Of a stretch of DNA of 64,000 nt, positions 17,531 through 25,975 are shown one piece after another. Within the stretch, counting starts at the first letter, position 1, and each line of letters opens with the position of its first letter. A program made the translations under genes and the position numbers. The stretch spans positions 1 through 64,000 of the forward strand of contig NZ_KB893726.1 of assembly GCF_000374165.1 (NCBI RefSeq). Reading direction: 5' to 3'. Source of the stretch: Parafrankia elaeagni. GTDB taxonomy: Bacteria > Actinomycetota > Actinomycetes > Frankiales > Frankiaceae. The notes under the pieces were generated by a model. The model ran no database searches. It had not been told where the DNA came from and was given only the letters and a program-made list of their open reading frames with translations.

Positions 17531-17927
17531 GCTTGCGGATACCGATCGGCGCGAAGGTCTTCTCGAAGAAGCCACCGACACCGCCCGCGCCGTCCCAGGT
17601 CGTCAGCGCCGTGACGGTGCTGCCGCCGGCGCCGGCGGCGCGGACCGACCACTGCGTGCGCAGGGACGAGCGCTGGTCGGCTTCCAGCAGGACGCCCGCC
17701 GAGGGCGTGCTGACCAGCGCCTCGACCTCGCGGATGCGCTTCTTGGTGGCGTGCAGGCGGTAGGCGATCCGGGTGCCGGCGCCCTCGCCGCCCTCGACCA
17801 CCCGGTAGTCGGTGATCATCGCCGGCCACAGCTGGGCCCGAGTGCCGGCATAGTCCGCGAGCAGGCCCAGGACACGCTCCGGTGCCCCGCCCACAGTCCG
17901 CTCCACTTCGACACTGATGCGCGCCAT
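17487..17927 (-). CDS. SRPBCC (START-like) family protein
   Basis: A 146-residue single-domain protein of the polyketide cyclase/dehydrase fold. It begins ARISVEVERTVGGAPERVLGLLADYAGTRAQLWPAMITDYRV and has the expected strand pattern through RIAYRLHATKKRIREVEAL, ending in a long C-terminal helix (FFEKTFAPIGIRKLSNAVLDGLEARL, given here as its span). The fold binds hydrophobic ligands, but no substrate can be assigned. The last codons overlap the end of the convergent RsbW-like gene. The overlap lies in that gene's repeat tail, which suggests the tail grew by repeat expansion over this gene's 3' end. Confidence 0.85.
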   Translation of the reverse strand: MARISVEVERTVGGAPERVLGLLADYAGTRAQLWPAMITDYRVVEGGEGAGTRIAYRLHATKKRIREVEALVSTPSAGVLLEADQRSSLRTQWSVRAAGAGGSTVTALTTWDGAGGVGGFFEKTFAPIGIRKLSNAVLDGLEARLR

Positions 17928-18154
17928 CGCGACTCCGTCCCTCCCTCGATGCGTCCATCCGGAAAGCCGAGACTATCCCCCGGCCCTACATAACCGCGTG
18001 GACGGGCCCCTCGCCGGCGCCGCCCGATCGCGAATTGTGGGAACGCCGGTCGGCCGTTAATGTGACCGCGCTGCCCGGCGGCGCGACCCGCGGCGCGTGA
18101 TCCGATGGGGAGAAGGCGGCCGAGGCTGTGCCATGCTGGTTGGACGGGGGTTCT

Positions 18155-19585
18155 GTGCCACATTCTCCGCAGACGTCCAGTGATACGCGAGAGCCGGTTC
18201 CGCGCCGCGGACCACTGCGGGCCGCAGGTGACATGCTGGTGTATTTCGCCGGGGCACAGGCCCGTTTCCTCCCGCCGACCGACCGGGCCCGGTTCGTCAC
18301 GGCCGGCATCCTCATGCTGCTGACCGCGGTGCTGGCCACCTACGCCGGCGCGACGGTCGCCGCCGTCGGATTCGGCACCGGAATGGCGCGGGCGCTTCCC
18401 TACGGCCTCTTCTACGCCCTTTTTATATTCTTCATCGACCGTTCCGTACTGCTCACCCAGACGTCCTACCGTTACGGCAAGGACGGTACCGTCGAAACCA
18501 CCCGTCCGGGTTTCTCGATGACGGTCCGGGTTTTCATCGCGATATGTGGCGCGGTCCTGGTGGGCGAAGCCGTCCTGCTGCGAATCTTCGAGACGTCCAT
18601 CGCCGCCCGGGTAACCGAGATCCAGCAGGAGGAGACGGGCCGCATGCTGGCCGCCTGGGATGTCAACCAGGAAGGCGAACTGGCCGCCCGCACCGCGGAC
18701 CTCGCGGCCAAGCAGAAACGTCTCGACGCCGCGAACGCGCTGGTCGAGTCGAAGACGGCCGAGGTGAACTGCCAGCTCACCGGCGGTCCGTCCTGTCTGG
18801 GCGGCGCCGGGCCGGTCTATGAGATCAAACTGGGTGAGCTGGCCGCGGCCACGGGCGCGGTCACCGAGGCGGCCCGTCTGCGCAACGCCGCCCAGGCGGG
18901 TCTCGACGAGTTCCGCGCCGGTCAGGAGAAGGACCGGGCCGCGTTCGCGACAACCGCCGCCGGCACCAGCGGCGCGGCGAACGACCTGCTCATGCGGGAG
19001 AAGGCGTTCTGGCGGCTCACCACCGAGGACAGGTCGGTCCTGGTGTGGCGGGTGCTGCTGACCCTGCTGCTTCTCGGTGTGGACCTCGCGCCGCTGCTGT
19101 TCAAGCGCGGGCTTGACGCGACCTCCTACCGCCGCCGTGAGCGGCTCGCCCGCTGGCGGGACGAGACCGATACCGAGGTGGCAGCGCTGCAGGTGGGGCA
19201 CACAGCCCGCGAGCGGCGTGATCTCGCGCCCGTCGTCGCTGCGCGGCTGGCGGCCCGCTGGGAGGACTACCAGCTCCGGCGGGACGGTGTCGAATCGGCG
19301 GTGCGCTGGACGGCGGACACAGCCGACGGCCGCCTCGCCGAGGCGGAGATCAGCGCCGAGCAGCAGTCCCGGCTGCGTGAGGTGCGCGCCCGGCACGGCA
19401 TCGTCGCGGTCCCGCGCGAGCCGTCCGGTGCCCTGCCGCGCGACGCGGTCGGGATGGTCTCGCGCGAGCCGGTCCCGCGCGAGCCGGTCCCGCACGACCC
19501 GTCCGGTACCGGGCCCCCGCCGCAGGTGCCGGGAGCCCCGATCGTCACGGCGCCGCAGACCCCGCCGGCCTCCCTGGGGCCGTGA
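18155..19585 (+). CDS. DUF4407 integral membrane protein
   Basis: A protein of about 476 residues. Two close membrane spans (AGILMLLTAVLATYAGATVA and a neighbouring LPYGLFYALFIFFIDRSVLL) are followed by a third (VFIAICGAVLVGEAVLL). A long coiled-coil region rich in Ala/Glu/Lys with two cysteines (NCQLTGGPSCLG) and a fourth span (VLLTLLLLGVDLAPLLFKRG) follow, then a charged helical tail ending in Pro-rich VPREPV repeats. This order is that of DUF4407, whose function is unknown. GTG 18155 with GGGGG upstream is preferred over GTG 18128. The gene is transcribed alone, divergently from the SRPBCC gene. Confidence 0.82.
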   Translation: MPHSPQTSSDTREPVPRRGPLRAAGDMLVYFAGAQARFLPPTDRARFVTAGILMLLTAVLATYAGATVAAVGFGTGMARALPYGLFYALFIFFIDRSVLLTQTSYRYGKDGTVETTRPGFSMTVRVFIAICGAVLVGEAVLLRIFETSIAARVTEIQQEETGRMLAAWDVNQEGELAARTADLAAKQKRLDAANALVESKTAEVNCQLTGGPSCLGGAGPVYEIKLGELAAATGAVTEAARLRNAAQAGLDEFRAGQEKDRAAFATTAAGTSGAANDLLMREKAFWRLTTEDRSVLVWRVLLTLLLLGVDLAPLLFKRGLDATSYRRRERLARWRDETDTEVAALQVGHTARERRDLAPVVAARLAARWEDYQLRRDGVESAVRWTADTADGRLAEAEISAEQQSRLREVRARHGIVAVPREPSGALPRDAVGMVSREPVPREPVPHDPSGTGPPPQVPGAPIVTAPQTPPASLGP

Positions 19586-19643
19586 CCGCCCGACGGTGTC
19601 GGTCTGACAGCCCCGACCAGGCCGACCAGGCCGACCAGGCCGG

Positions 19644-19925
19644 TCAGCCGGCGCGGCGGCGGCGCCGACGGCGTCGGATCATCGAGGTCAGCAGGCCCAC
19701 GGCGGCCAGGCCGCCTGCCGCCGTGCCGGCGGCGCGGGGGTTCTCCCGGGCCTTGTCCCGGCCGGCGCTGCTGGCGGTGGCGACCTTCGTCTTCACTCCC
19801 TGCGCGGTGCGCCCGGCGACCTTCTGCGGGCTGATCCGGTCGGAGAGCTCGTCGAGGTCATGACCGAGCTGCGCGCGGGTCGCCTCGATCTCGGAGCGGA
19901 TCTCGTCGGACTTCGTGCTTGTCAC
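19644..19925 (-). CDS. DUF3618 protein
   Basis: A 93-residue protein that opens TSTKSDEIRSEIEATRAQLGHDLDEL, the helical DUF3618 signature, followed by PQKVAGRTAQGVKTKV. One membrane span (AAGGLAAVGLLTSMI) ends in an all-basic tail of eight arginines. The GTG start is supported by the conserved N-terminus. It lies directly downstream of the holin-X-like gene on the same strand, a common actinobacterial pair thought to affect the envelope. Tandem GACCAGGCC copies at about 19614-19643 follow its stop. Confidence 0.85.
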   Translation of the reverse strand: MTSTKSDEIRSEIEATRAQLGHDLDELSDRISPQKVAGRTAQGVKTKVATASSAGRDKARENPRAAGTAAGGLAAVGLLTSMIRRRRRRRRAG

Positions 19926-20066
19926 AGTCGCCTCCCTGGCGGCGGTCGACGGATGGGTGCCGGCGGCGTGCGCCTGCTGGAGGCCGGCCGGTCTGCCGGT
20001 GTACTGAGTCTGTCGGCGTGCTGGGGTCTGTCGGCGTGCTGGGGGTCTTGTCGGTGTGCGTTGGGG

Positions 20067-20717
20067 TCAGTGCCGGCGGTTCTGCGCCCACTGGACGTCC
20101 TCGCGCAGCGTCTCCACCGTCTGGGTGGGCGCGGGGTGGACGTTCTTCACCGTCCGGCGGCCCATCAGGGCGAGGACGGCCGCGGCGGCGACGAGCAGCA
20201 CACCCACGATCAGTGCCGCCCAGCCGAGTGCCATCACCGAGCCCAGCCCGAACATGACCGCGAGGAGGATGAACACGAGGGCGAAGAACCCGGCGCCACC
20301 GGCTCCGGCGAACATCCCGGCGCCCTTGCCCGCCTTGGTCGCCTCCTCGCGGAGCTCCGCCTTCGCCAGGGCGAGCTCCTGACGGAACAGCGTCGAGACG
20401 TCGTTCGCGACCTCGCTGACCAGCTGTCCTGTGGACGAGGCGTGGCCCGGGGGGGCTTCGGTGGTCGGCGCCACCGGGCTCCGCGTAGCGGCGGGCTGGG
20501 CTCCGGTCACCGGGGTGTGGGGTCCGGCGCCGTGCCTCCCGGCGGTCGCGGCGGCGCCGTGCCGGGTCTCCGGCGGCGAGACGGCGGCGACCTCGGGGCG
20601 CGCGGCGGAACCGTCGACAGGCGTCCTGACGGTCATCTCGGCGTCGTCAGGCACGCCGGTGCGGTCCACCGGAGGCGTGGTCTGTGTCGTCGGCTGGCGG
20701 GCGAGTGCGCTGGTCAT
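20067..20717 (-). CDS. Phage holin family / actinobacterial holin-X membrane protein
   Basis: A 216-residue protein. The first about 95 residues are a Thr/Pro/Ala-rich cytoplasmic tail. The conserved part begins STGQLVSEVANDVSTLFRQE and LALAKAELREEATKAGKGAG, followed by two membrane spans (FFALVFILLAVMFGLGSVMA and LIVGVLLVAAAAVLALMG) and ends VETLREDVQWAQ. This is the holin-X family, usually not phage-linked despite its name. It is transcribed with the DUF3618 gene. The 140-nt gap between them carries imperfect repeats of a GTCGGCGTGCTGGGG unit. Confidence 0.85.
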   Translation of the reverse strand: MTSALARQPTTQTTPPVDRTGVPDDAEMTVRTPVDGSAARPEVAAVSPPETRHGAAATAGRHGAGPHTPVTGAQPAATRSPVAPTTEAPPGHASSTGQLVSEVANDVSTLFRQELALAKAELREEATKAGKGAGMFAGAGGAGFFALVFILLAVMFGLGSVMALGWAALIVGVLLVAAAAVLALMGRRTVKNVHPAPTQTVETLREDVQWAQNRRH

Positions 20718-20871
20718 ACCGTCTCCCTCTCAACCGTGCCGGTCCCGGAGCCCTCCGGTGGTTTCCCTGCTGGTCGGTGTAGACCCGGATGCCCGCCCGT
20801 GGCCGGATAAACCGTCGTCGGCTCCGTCGCTGTCGCTGTCGCTGCCGCTGTCGCTGCCGTCGCCGTCAGCG

Positions 20872-21756
20872 TCAGTCGGCGCGTTCCTGCGGGGACGAGT
20901 GCTGCCAGTCGGCGAGGATCGTGCGAATGCCGGTGACCAGCGACAACGGCTGGTCGAGCATCACGTGGTGCCCGGCGAGCGGGATCTCGATCACCGGCGC
21001 GACCCGGCCCAGCAGGTTGTACATGAGATGCCCGATGTCAGCGGTGACCAGGCCCTTCTCGGCACGGAACAGTGCGACCCGGCAGTGGACCTTGCGCAGG
21101 ACCTCGGGGGAGGGCGTCCGGTTGCCGAACACGTTCGGGTCGAACTTCCAGGCCCAGCCGCCCAGCATCGCCCCCATCGAGTTCCGGGCGATGTGATCGA
21201 TGATGTACGGGAGACTGCTCGGCTGCGCCGGCACCGTGCGGAACCGCGCCAGCGCGTCGGTCGCCGTCGGATACACGCGCAGCGGGCCGAACGCGGTCCG
21301 CTCGCGGGCGGCCCGCTCCTCAGGGGTGGACTCCTGCACCGGCGAGTCGATCAGCACGATGCCGGCGACCCGGTCCGGGTACTCGGCGGCGGTGGTGATC
21401 GTCACCCAGCCGCCCATGCTGTGGCCGATGACGATGGGGGGCGAGGTGATCCCCGCGTGGTCGATGACCGCGACGACCTCGGACGCCCACGTGCTCAGCG
21501 AGTACTCGTCGCGCCGCCCGCTGTCACCGTGGCCGGACAGGTCGAGAGCGACGACCCGGTACTCCGCCGGGATCAGCGGGGCGATGTGGTCCCACCAGCC
21601 GGCGTGGGCCGCGCCACCGTGCACGAGCACGATCCCGGGCCCGTTCACCCGCCCCCAGCACCGGTAGCTGACGGTCGTCCCGTCGACCTCGGCCTCCAGC
21701 CGCTCGGGACGTGTGTCGATGGCGGCCTCGAACCAGGCCGGTGCTTCCTCATACAT
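20872..21756 (-). CDS. Alpha/beta hydrolase
   Basis: A 294-residue hydrolase with the oxyanion HGGAAHAGWWD, the nucleophile elbow GHSMGG (Ser), the acid in the GLVTAD region and a C-terminal AGHHVMLDQP histidine. The layout is that of esterases and C-C hydrolases, and the substrate is unknown. ATG 21756 (MYEEAPAWF) is chosen because the 21 residues in front are basic and unlike the family. The gene stands alone between the holin-X gene and the Nit1C-type cluster. Confidence 0.85.
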   Translation of the reverse strand: MYEEAPAWFEAAIDTRPERLEAEVDGTTVSYRCWGRVNGPGIVLVHGGAAHAGWWDHIAPLIPAEYRVVALDLSGHGDSGRRDEYSLSTWASEVVAVIDHAGITSPPIVIGHSMGGWVTITTAAEYPDRVAGIVLIDSPVQESTPEERAARERTAFGPLRVYPTATDALARFRTVPAQPSSLPYIIDHIARNSMGAMLGGWAWKFDPNVFGNRTPSPEVLRKVHCRVALFRAEKGLVTADIGHLMYNLLGRVAPVIEIPLAGHHVMLDQPLSLVTGIRTILADWQHSSPQERAD

Positions 21757-21987
21757 CCATGTCTGCCGTTCGGCTCGTCGTTGCGGTTCTCGGCGACCGC
21801 CGCTTCCTTGATGAAACACCGTGGGCGGGCTCCCGCCGGTGTCCCTCGGCCCGGTGGCGGATACGTCGTATTTCCGACTCGCCGCCGGAGACGGACCCGA
21901 TCTGATCCGGAACCCAGGGGCACCGCGTGACCGCCGCGGCCCGCGGCCGGTCGCCTGGGCCTCGCTGCCGCGGGACCCTGCGTAGCC

Positions 21988-22011
21988 AGCCCGGACTCCG
22001 ACACCCGGGCT
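21988..22011 (-). terminator. Terminator at the end of the Nit1C-type cluster
   Basis: AGCCCGG and CCGGGCT form a 7-bp stem with a 10-nt loop starting immediately after the glycosyltransferase stop on the minus strand. Confidence 0.5.
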
Positions 22012-23286
22012 TCACGACGGCGGTGCCGCGGAACGTGCCCGGATCAGCGCTCGGTACAGGGACACATGCCGGGCGGCGCAGACGTCCCAGCTGAAGCCGC
22101 GGGCGAGCGCCCGCCCGGCCGCCACCCGCGCGGGGTCGGGCGCCCGGTCGGGCCACGGCTCGGCGGTATCGAGGCATGCCTCCAGCGCGGACGCGAACCC
22201 CGCCGGCTCCGCGGCGAACCGCACGGCACCCGCCGCCGAGGCCCCCGCCAGCACCTCCCGCAGGACCGGCAGGTCACGTGCCACCACCGGGACCCCGGCG
22301 GCCAGCGCCTCCAGCGCGGCCAGCCCGAAACCCTCCTTGGCGGAGGGGAACGCGAACACGTCCGCCGCGGCGACCAGCGCGGGCAGCTCCCCGTGCGGCA
22401 CCGGCCCGAGGATGACCGGCTCGACACCAAGGCCGGCTGCGCGGGCCAGTACCTGATCGCGGTAGTCGCGATAGTCGAACAGCGTCTCCCCACCGGCGAG
22501 GACCAGTGAGACCGGCCCGGGCTGCCGCGGGCGCAGCCGCGCGAACGCCTCGACCAGGTCCGCGGTGCCCTTGCGCGGCTCGATCCCGCCGACCGCGAGG
22601 ACATATCGGCCCAGCCGGGCCCGCCAGCGCTCCCGAGCGGCGTGAGCCGGGCCCCCCGGATCTGCCGCCGCGGTGAAGCGGGCGGCGTCGACCCCGTTCG
22701 GAATCACGGTCGCGGTGATCTCCCAGCCGGCGGCCAGCTCGGCGGCGACGGCCACCGAGACGCACACGTGCGTGTGCGGGCGGCGCAGCCCGCGCTCGTG
22801 GCAGGCGACCAGCTCGGGGGTGGTGAAACTGTCGAGATGGTGAACGGTGCGCACGCAGTCGTCCACCGCGTTCGCGGAGAGACAGTCCTGGGCGTGCACG
22901 ACGTCGTACCAGCTCCCGGCCTCGTGCTGCTGTCCTGCGCTGTGCGGCCGTCCCGCGCTGTGCTGCTGTGCCGCGCTGCGGCCTCGTGCCGTGCTGCGCC
23001 GGTGCGCGGCGAAGGCCTCGCCGAGGACGGCGATCGAGCGGAGGATGCGCGGCCCGACCGCCTCGTCGGAGACGTCCGGGAACGGCACCGCACGGATCCG
23101 CACGGCGCGGTCGACCGGTCGGAAGAAGCCGATGTCGCCGCCGCGGGCGAGTGTCCACAGGTCGACGCGGTGCCCGGCGCGGGCCAGCGCCTCGGCCAGC
23201 GCGAGGGTGGCGACCACACCGCCCCGCGGCCGGGTGGAGTAGGTGAGCAGCGCGACCGCCAGCGGCCCGTCCCCCGTCGCGTTCAT
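22012..23286 (-). CDS. MSMEG_0565-type GT4 glycosyltransferase
   Basis: A 424-residue GT-B enzyme. It starts LAVALLTYSTRPRGGVVATL, then HVCVSVAVAAEL and IPNGVD, the glycosyltransferase-1 core VGGIEPRKGTADLVEAF, and the nucleotide-sugar Glu motif FAFPSAKEGFGLAALEALAAG. This sequence type occurs in the conserved nitrilase/radical-SAM cluster of mycobacteria (MSMEG_0565 family). A repetitive insert (about residues 98-122, containing HSAG and QQH units) interrupts the N-domain. ATG overlaps the flavoprotein stop by 4 nt, making it the last gene of the cluster. Its acceptor is unknown, though a glycosylated small molecule product is a reasonable guess. Confidence 0.85.
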   Translation of the reverse strand: MNATGDGPLAVALLTYSTRPRGGVVATLALAEALARAGHRVDLWTLARGGDIGFFRPVDRAVRIRAVPFPDVSDEAVGPRILRSIAVLGEAFAAHRRSTARGRSAAQQHSAGRPHSAGQQHEAGSWYDVVHAQDCLSANAVDDCVRTVHHLDSFTTPELVACHERGLRRPHTHVCVSVAVAAELAAGWEITATVIPNGVDAARFTAAADPGGPAHAARERWRARLGRYVLAVGGIEPRKGTADLVEAFARLRPRQPGPVSLVLAGGETLFDYRDYRDQVLARAAGLGVEPVILGPVPHGELPALVAAADVFAFPSAKEGFGLAALEALAAGVPVVARDLPVLREVLAGASAAGAVRFAAEPAGFASALEACLDTAEPWPDRAPDPARVAAGRALARGFSWDVCAARHVSLYRALIRARSAAPPS

Positions 23287-24935
23287 CGGTGCTCCGGCAC
23301 GCCCGGCTGGCCCGGCACGCCCGCCGGGTTCGGTCTGTCCGGAGCGCCGGTCGGGTGGGCGTGCGCATCGGCCGCGAGGCCGACCAGGTCGTCGTGGCTG
23401 GGCCCCGGCACGACTGCTGGGCGCCAGTCCGTTGCCAGCACGGCGCGCACCCGGGCGACGAACTCGGGGTCGGCCAGCACCGAGGGCGCGAGCAGCAGGT
23501 TCTGCAGGCGGGTGAAACGGCGCCACACCCAGGGATCCCGGCGGGCGGCCAGGTACGCCTCACCGTTGGTGACCGAGGGCGTGCCCGTGCCCCCGAGGGC
23601 CGCCGTGACGGCGGCCGGGACCGCCGGCCACGGCGTGAAACCGGTCGGCGGTGCGCCTCCGGCCACCCCGGCCTGGCTGGTGGGCGGACCCCCTGGCCCG
23701 GCCGGGCGCCAGCGCAGCAGGCGGGCGGCGTCCTGGGCGCACGAATCCTCGAACCAGGGGGCGAACTCGGCGCGCAGGACCTCGTCGAGCGTGTGGGCCC
23801 ACATGGCGGGGTCGGGTGACGCCCCCACCGTCTCGGCCAGTCGGACAGCGGCGAGTACGGCGAGCGTCACCCCGCGGGTGTGGGCCGGATTGGTGATGAC
23901 CGCCGCGTCGCCGACGGGCAGCAGCCCGAGCACCACCGGACGACCGTCGGGCACCAGCGGCCGCAGCCGGTTGGTGAGGTGCGACATCGCACTCACGGGC
24001 GAGACCGGCTCGACCTGGCCGGGCGCGAGCCACGGGCCGAACATGTCGATGGAACGTGCCGCGGCGTCGAAGGCCGCACCGTGGCGCAGCACCCGGATCT
24101 CCGTGTCCTCCGGGAGCACGCCGAAGGTCATCGAGAAGACGTCCCCGTCGGCCGGGAACATCAGGCAGGAGTAGCGGTCGAAGGACGCACCCGCGGTGTG
24201 CCCGCGGTTGAGCGGAAGGCCCGGCTCCGGGCCGCGCCGGCGGTAGAAACGTGAGTAGTAGGCGATGCCGCAGTCGGCCTCGGCCGGGGCGGGCAGGTCG
24301 GCGCCCGCGTCGACCAGCCAGCGGCGCACCGGTGAGAGCCGCCCGGCCGCATCCACGACCAGGCCGGCCTCACAGCTGGACCCGTCCGCCAGACGCACCC
24401 CGCGGACCAGCAGCGGCCCCCGGCCCGGGCTGGCGGGTCCGCCCGCCACAAGCAGGCCGACGACCCGTGCCCCCGGCCGCAGGCTCACCCCGGGCTCGCG
24501 GCCCACCACATCGCGCAGCACCCAGTCGAGCACCGCGCGGCGGCACCCGAGCACGACCAGCTCGCCATCGCCATCGCCATCGCCGCTGCTACCGCCGCCG
24601 GGCGCGCCGGGCGGCGGACCGGTGAGGGTCGGCGGTGCGTGTTCGACCAGGCGGGTCTCCCGCGCGCCCGCGGCCTGCAGGGCGGCGAGGACGTCCGGTG
24701 CGTGCTCGGCGAGCAGCGATCGGCAGCGGGCGAGGAAGGCGTGTGAGTGCCAGGTCTGGGTCGCACCCGGGCGATGCCAGCCCGCGATGTCCGCGAGGGT
24801 GCGGGGGCAGTCGTCGACATCGCGTTCGAGCACGGTGACCCGCCAGCCGCGCCGTGCCAGCAGCAGGGCGGTGACCAGGCCCGACGCACCAGCACCGACG
24901 ACGACGGCGGTGGCAGGGGTGGTGGCGGTGCGCAT
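23283..24935 (-). CDS. FAD-dependent oxidoreductase (PHBH-like) in the Nit1C-type cluster
   Basis: A 550-residue flavoprotein. The dinucleotide loop GAGASGLVTALLLARRG is at about residues 13-29, a conserved GCRRAVLDWVLRDVV helix follows, then VVDAAGRLSPVRRWL in the position of the DG motif and VLGLLPVGDAAVITNPAHTR as the GD motif. This pattern fits hydroxylase, halogenase or geranylgeranyl-reductase type enzymes. A flavoprotein is expected in this cluster, but the sequence does not look like the MSMEG_0569 oxidoreductase I would have anticipated. There is a small SGDGDGDGE insert near residue 125. ATG 24935 shares a base with the carbon-nitrogen hydrolase stop. Substrate unknown. Confidence 0.82.
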   Translation of the reverse strand: MRTATTPATAVVVGAGASGLVTALLLARRGWRVTVLERDVDDCPRTLADIAGWHRPGATQTWHSHAFLARCRSLLAEHAPDVLAALQAAGARETRLVEHAPPTLTGPPPGAPGGGSSGDGDGDGELVVLGCRRAVLDWVLRDVVGREPGVSLRPGARVVGLLVAGGPASPGRGPLLVRGVRLADGSSCEAGLVVDAAGRLSPVRRWLVDAGADLPAPAEADCGIAYYSRFYRRRGPEPGLPLNRGHTAGASFDRYSCLMFPADGDVFSMTFGVLPEDTEIRVLRHGAAFDAAARSIDMFGPWLAPGQVEPVSPVSAMSHLTNRLRPLVPDGRPVVLGLLPVGDAAVITNPAHTRGVTLAVLAAVRLAETVGASPDPAMWAHTLDEVLRAEFAPWFEDSCAQDAARLLRWRPAGPGGPPTSQAGVAGGAPPTGFTPWPAVPAAVTAALGGTGTPSVTNGEAYLAARRDPWVWRRFTRLQNLLLAPSVLADPEFVARVRAVLATDWRPAVVPGPSHDDLVGLAADAHAHPTGAPDRPNPAGVPGQPGVPEHR

Positions 24936-25975
24936 CAGCAGGTGGCCCGGGTGCGCTGCGAACGCCGCGGGTCGTACGGTTCGCCGGCGAGCAGGCACTG
25001 CGGTGAGTAACTGGCGCCGCGGCGGTCCCGCAGCAGGTTCATCCCGCCGCGGGCCGCGCCCAGCGCGCCGGTGACGTCGAGGGTGGCGACGGCCAGGCCC
25101 TCCTGGGGCCCGGTCGTGGCGAGCACCGACCCGTCCGGGTGGACGACCTTGGCGCTACCGACGAAACGCAGCGCGCCGACGGCGCCGGTCTGGTTCGCCG
25201 ACACCCAGACGACCTGGTTCTCCAGCGCACGGACCTGGTCGTAGAGGTTGAAGCGGTGCAGGGAACGGTCCTCGGAGATGTCGGCGGCCGGGTGGGTGCG
25301 GGAGATCGGCCAGGCGGACAGGCAGGCGATGATCGCCGCGTCGGCGAGGGCGAGGCTGCGCCCCGCCTCCGGGAACGCCTTGTCGTAGCAGATCATCATT
25401 CCCATCCGGCCGAGTGGGCTGTCGAACGCGGTGAAGGCGCGCCCGGCCTCGTAGACGAGGCCTTCACCCAGTGGCTGGTGGACCTTGCGGTGCCGGCCCA
25501 GAACTCCGCCACCGTGCACGCACACCGCGCTGTTGTACCGGTACCGGCCATCACGCTCCGTGTATCCGGCGCAGACCACCATATCTCCGGCGAGCGCTGC
25601 GAGCCGTGCGATCTCCGGGCCGTCCGGGTCGAGCGCCGGCGGCCCGCCTCGCTGCCGGTCACCCGGGTCGGGGACGCGTCCCCGGCGCCCCGGCGGCCCG
25701 TCCGGCCCGTCTCCGAGCTCGATGACCGGGCCGCGGTACGGCCGCAGGTCGTCCGCGGTGGGCGGCAGACCATGCAGATAGCCGCCGAGCGCGCCCTCGG
25801 GCAGCACGAGGAGATCGACCCCGCGCTGCCGGGCCGCGTCGATGTGCCGGCCGATCCGGGCGAAGCATTCGTCCAGGTCACGGACAAACGGAGCGGCGGC
25901 CGCGGCGATCGTCACCGGTGGGCGGGCGGGGTGCTCCCGCTCGCCCACCGGGTCCCCGCGGCGCACTGTGCTCAT
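24935..25975 (-). CDS. Carbon-nitrogen hydrolase (nitrilase superfamily)
   Basis: A 346-residue nitrilase-fold enzyme with a complete Glu-Lys-Cys triad: Glu60 in VLPEGALGG, Lys164 in RHRKVHQPLG and Cys196 in MICYDKAFPE. The residues around the cysteine (CYDK..PE) match amidase and carbamoylase branches better than true nitrilases, which usually show CWEH, although the gene occupies the nitrilase position of the cluster. A Gly/Pro/Arg-rich insert lies at about residues 100-125. The start overlaps the stop of the GNAT-AIR gene (ATGA). The chemistry is therefore C-N hydrolysis of an amide or nitrile; which one is uncertain. Confidence 0.87.
   Translation of the reverse strand: MSTVRRGDPVGEREHPARPPVTIAAAAAPFVRDLDECFARIGRHIDAARQRGVDLLVLPEGALGGYLHGLPPTADDLRPYRGPVIELGDGPDGPPGRRGRVPDPGDRQRGGPPALDPDGPEIARLAALAGDMVVCAGYTERDGRYRYNSAVCVHGGGVLGRHRKVHQPLGEGLVYEAGRAFTAFDSPLGRMGMMICYDKAFPEAGRSLALADAAIIACLSAWPISRTHPAADISEDRSLHRFNLYDQVRALENQVVWVSANQTGAVGALRFVGSAKVVHPDGSVLATTGPQEGLAVATLDVTGALGAARGGMNLLRDRRGASYSPQCLLAGEPYDPRRSQRTRATC

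Noticed and set aside
20067-20717. Prophage remnant suggested by the holin name
   Set aside because: Holin-X proteins are chromosomal membrane proteins in actinomycetes; no other phage gene is present.
23283-24935. Assignment of the flavoprotein as the MSMEG_0569 family
   Set aside because: The GAGASG loop and DG/GD-like motifs resemble PHBH-type enzymes; I could not justify the specific family.
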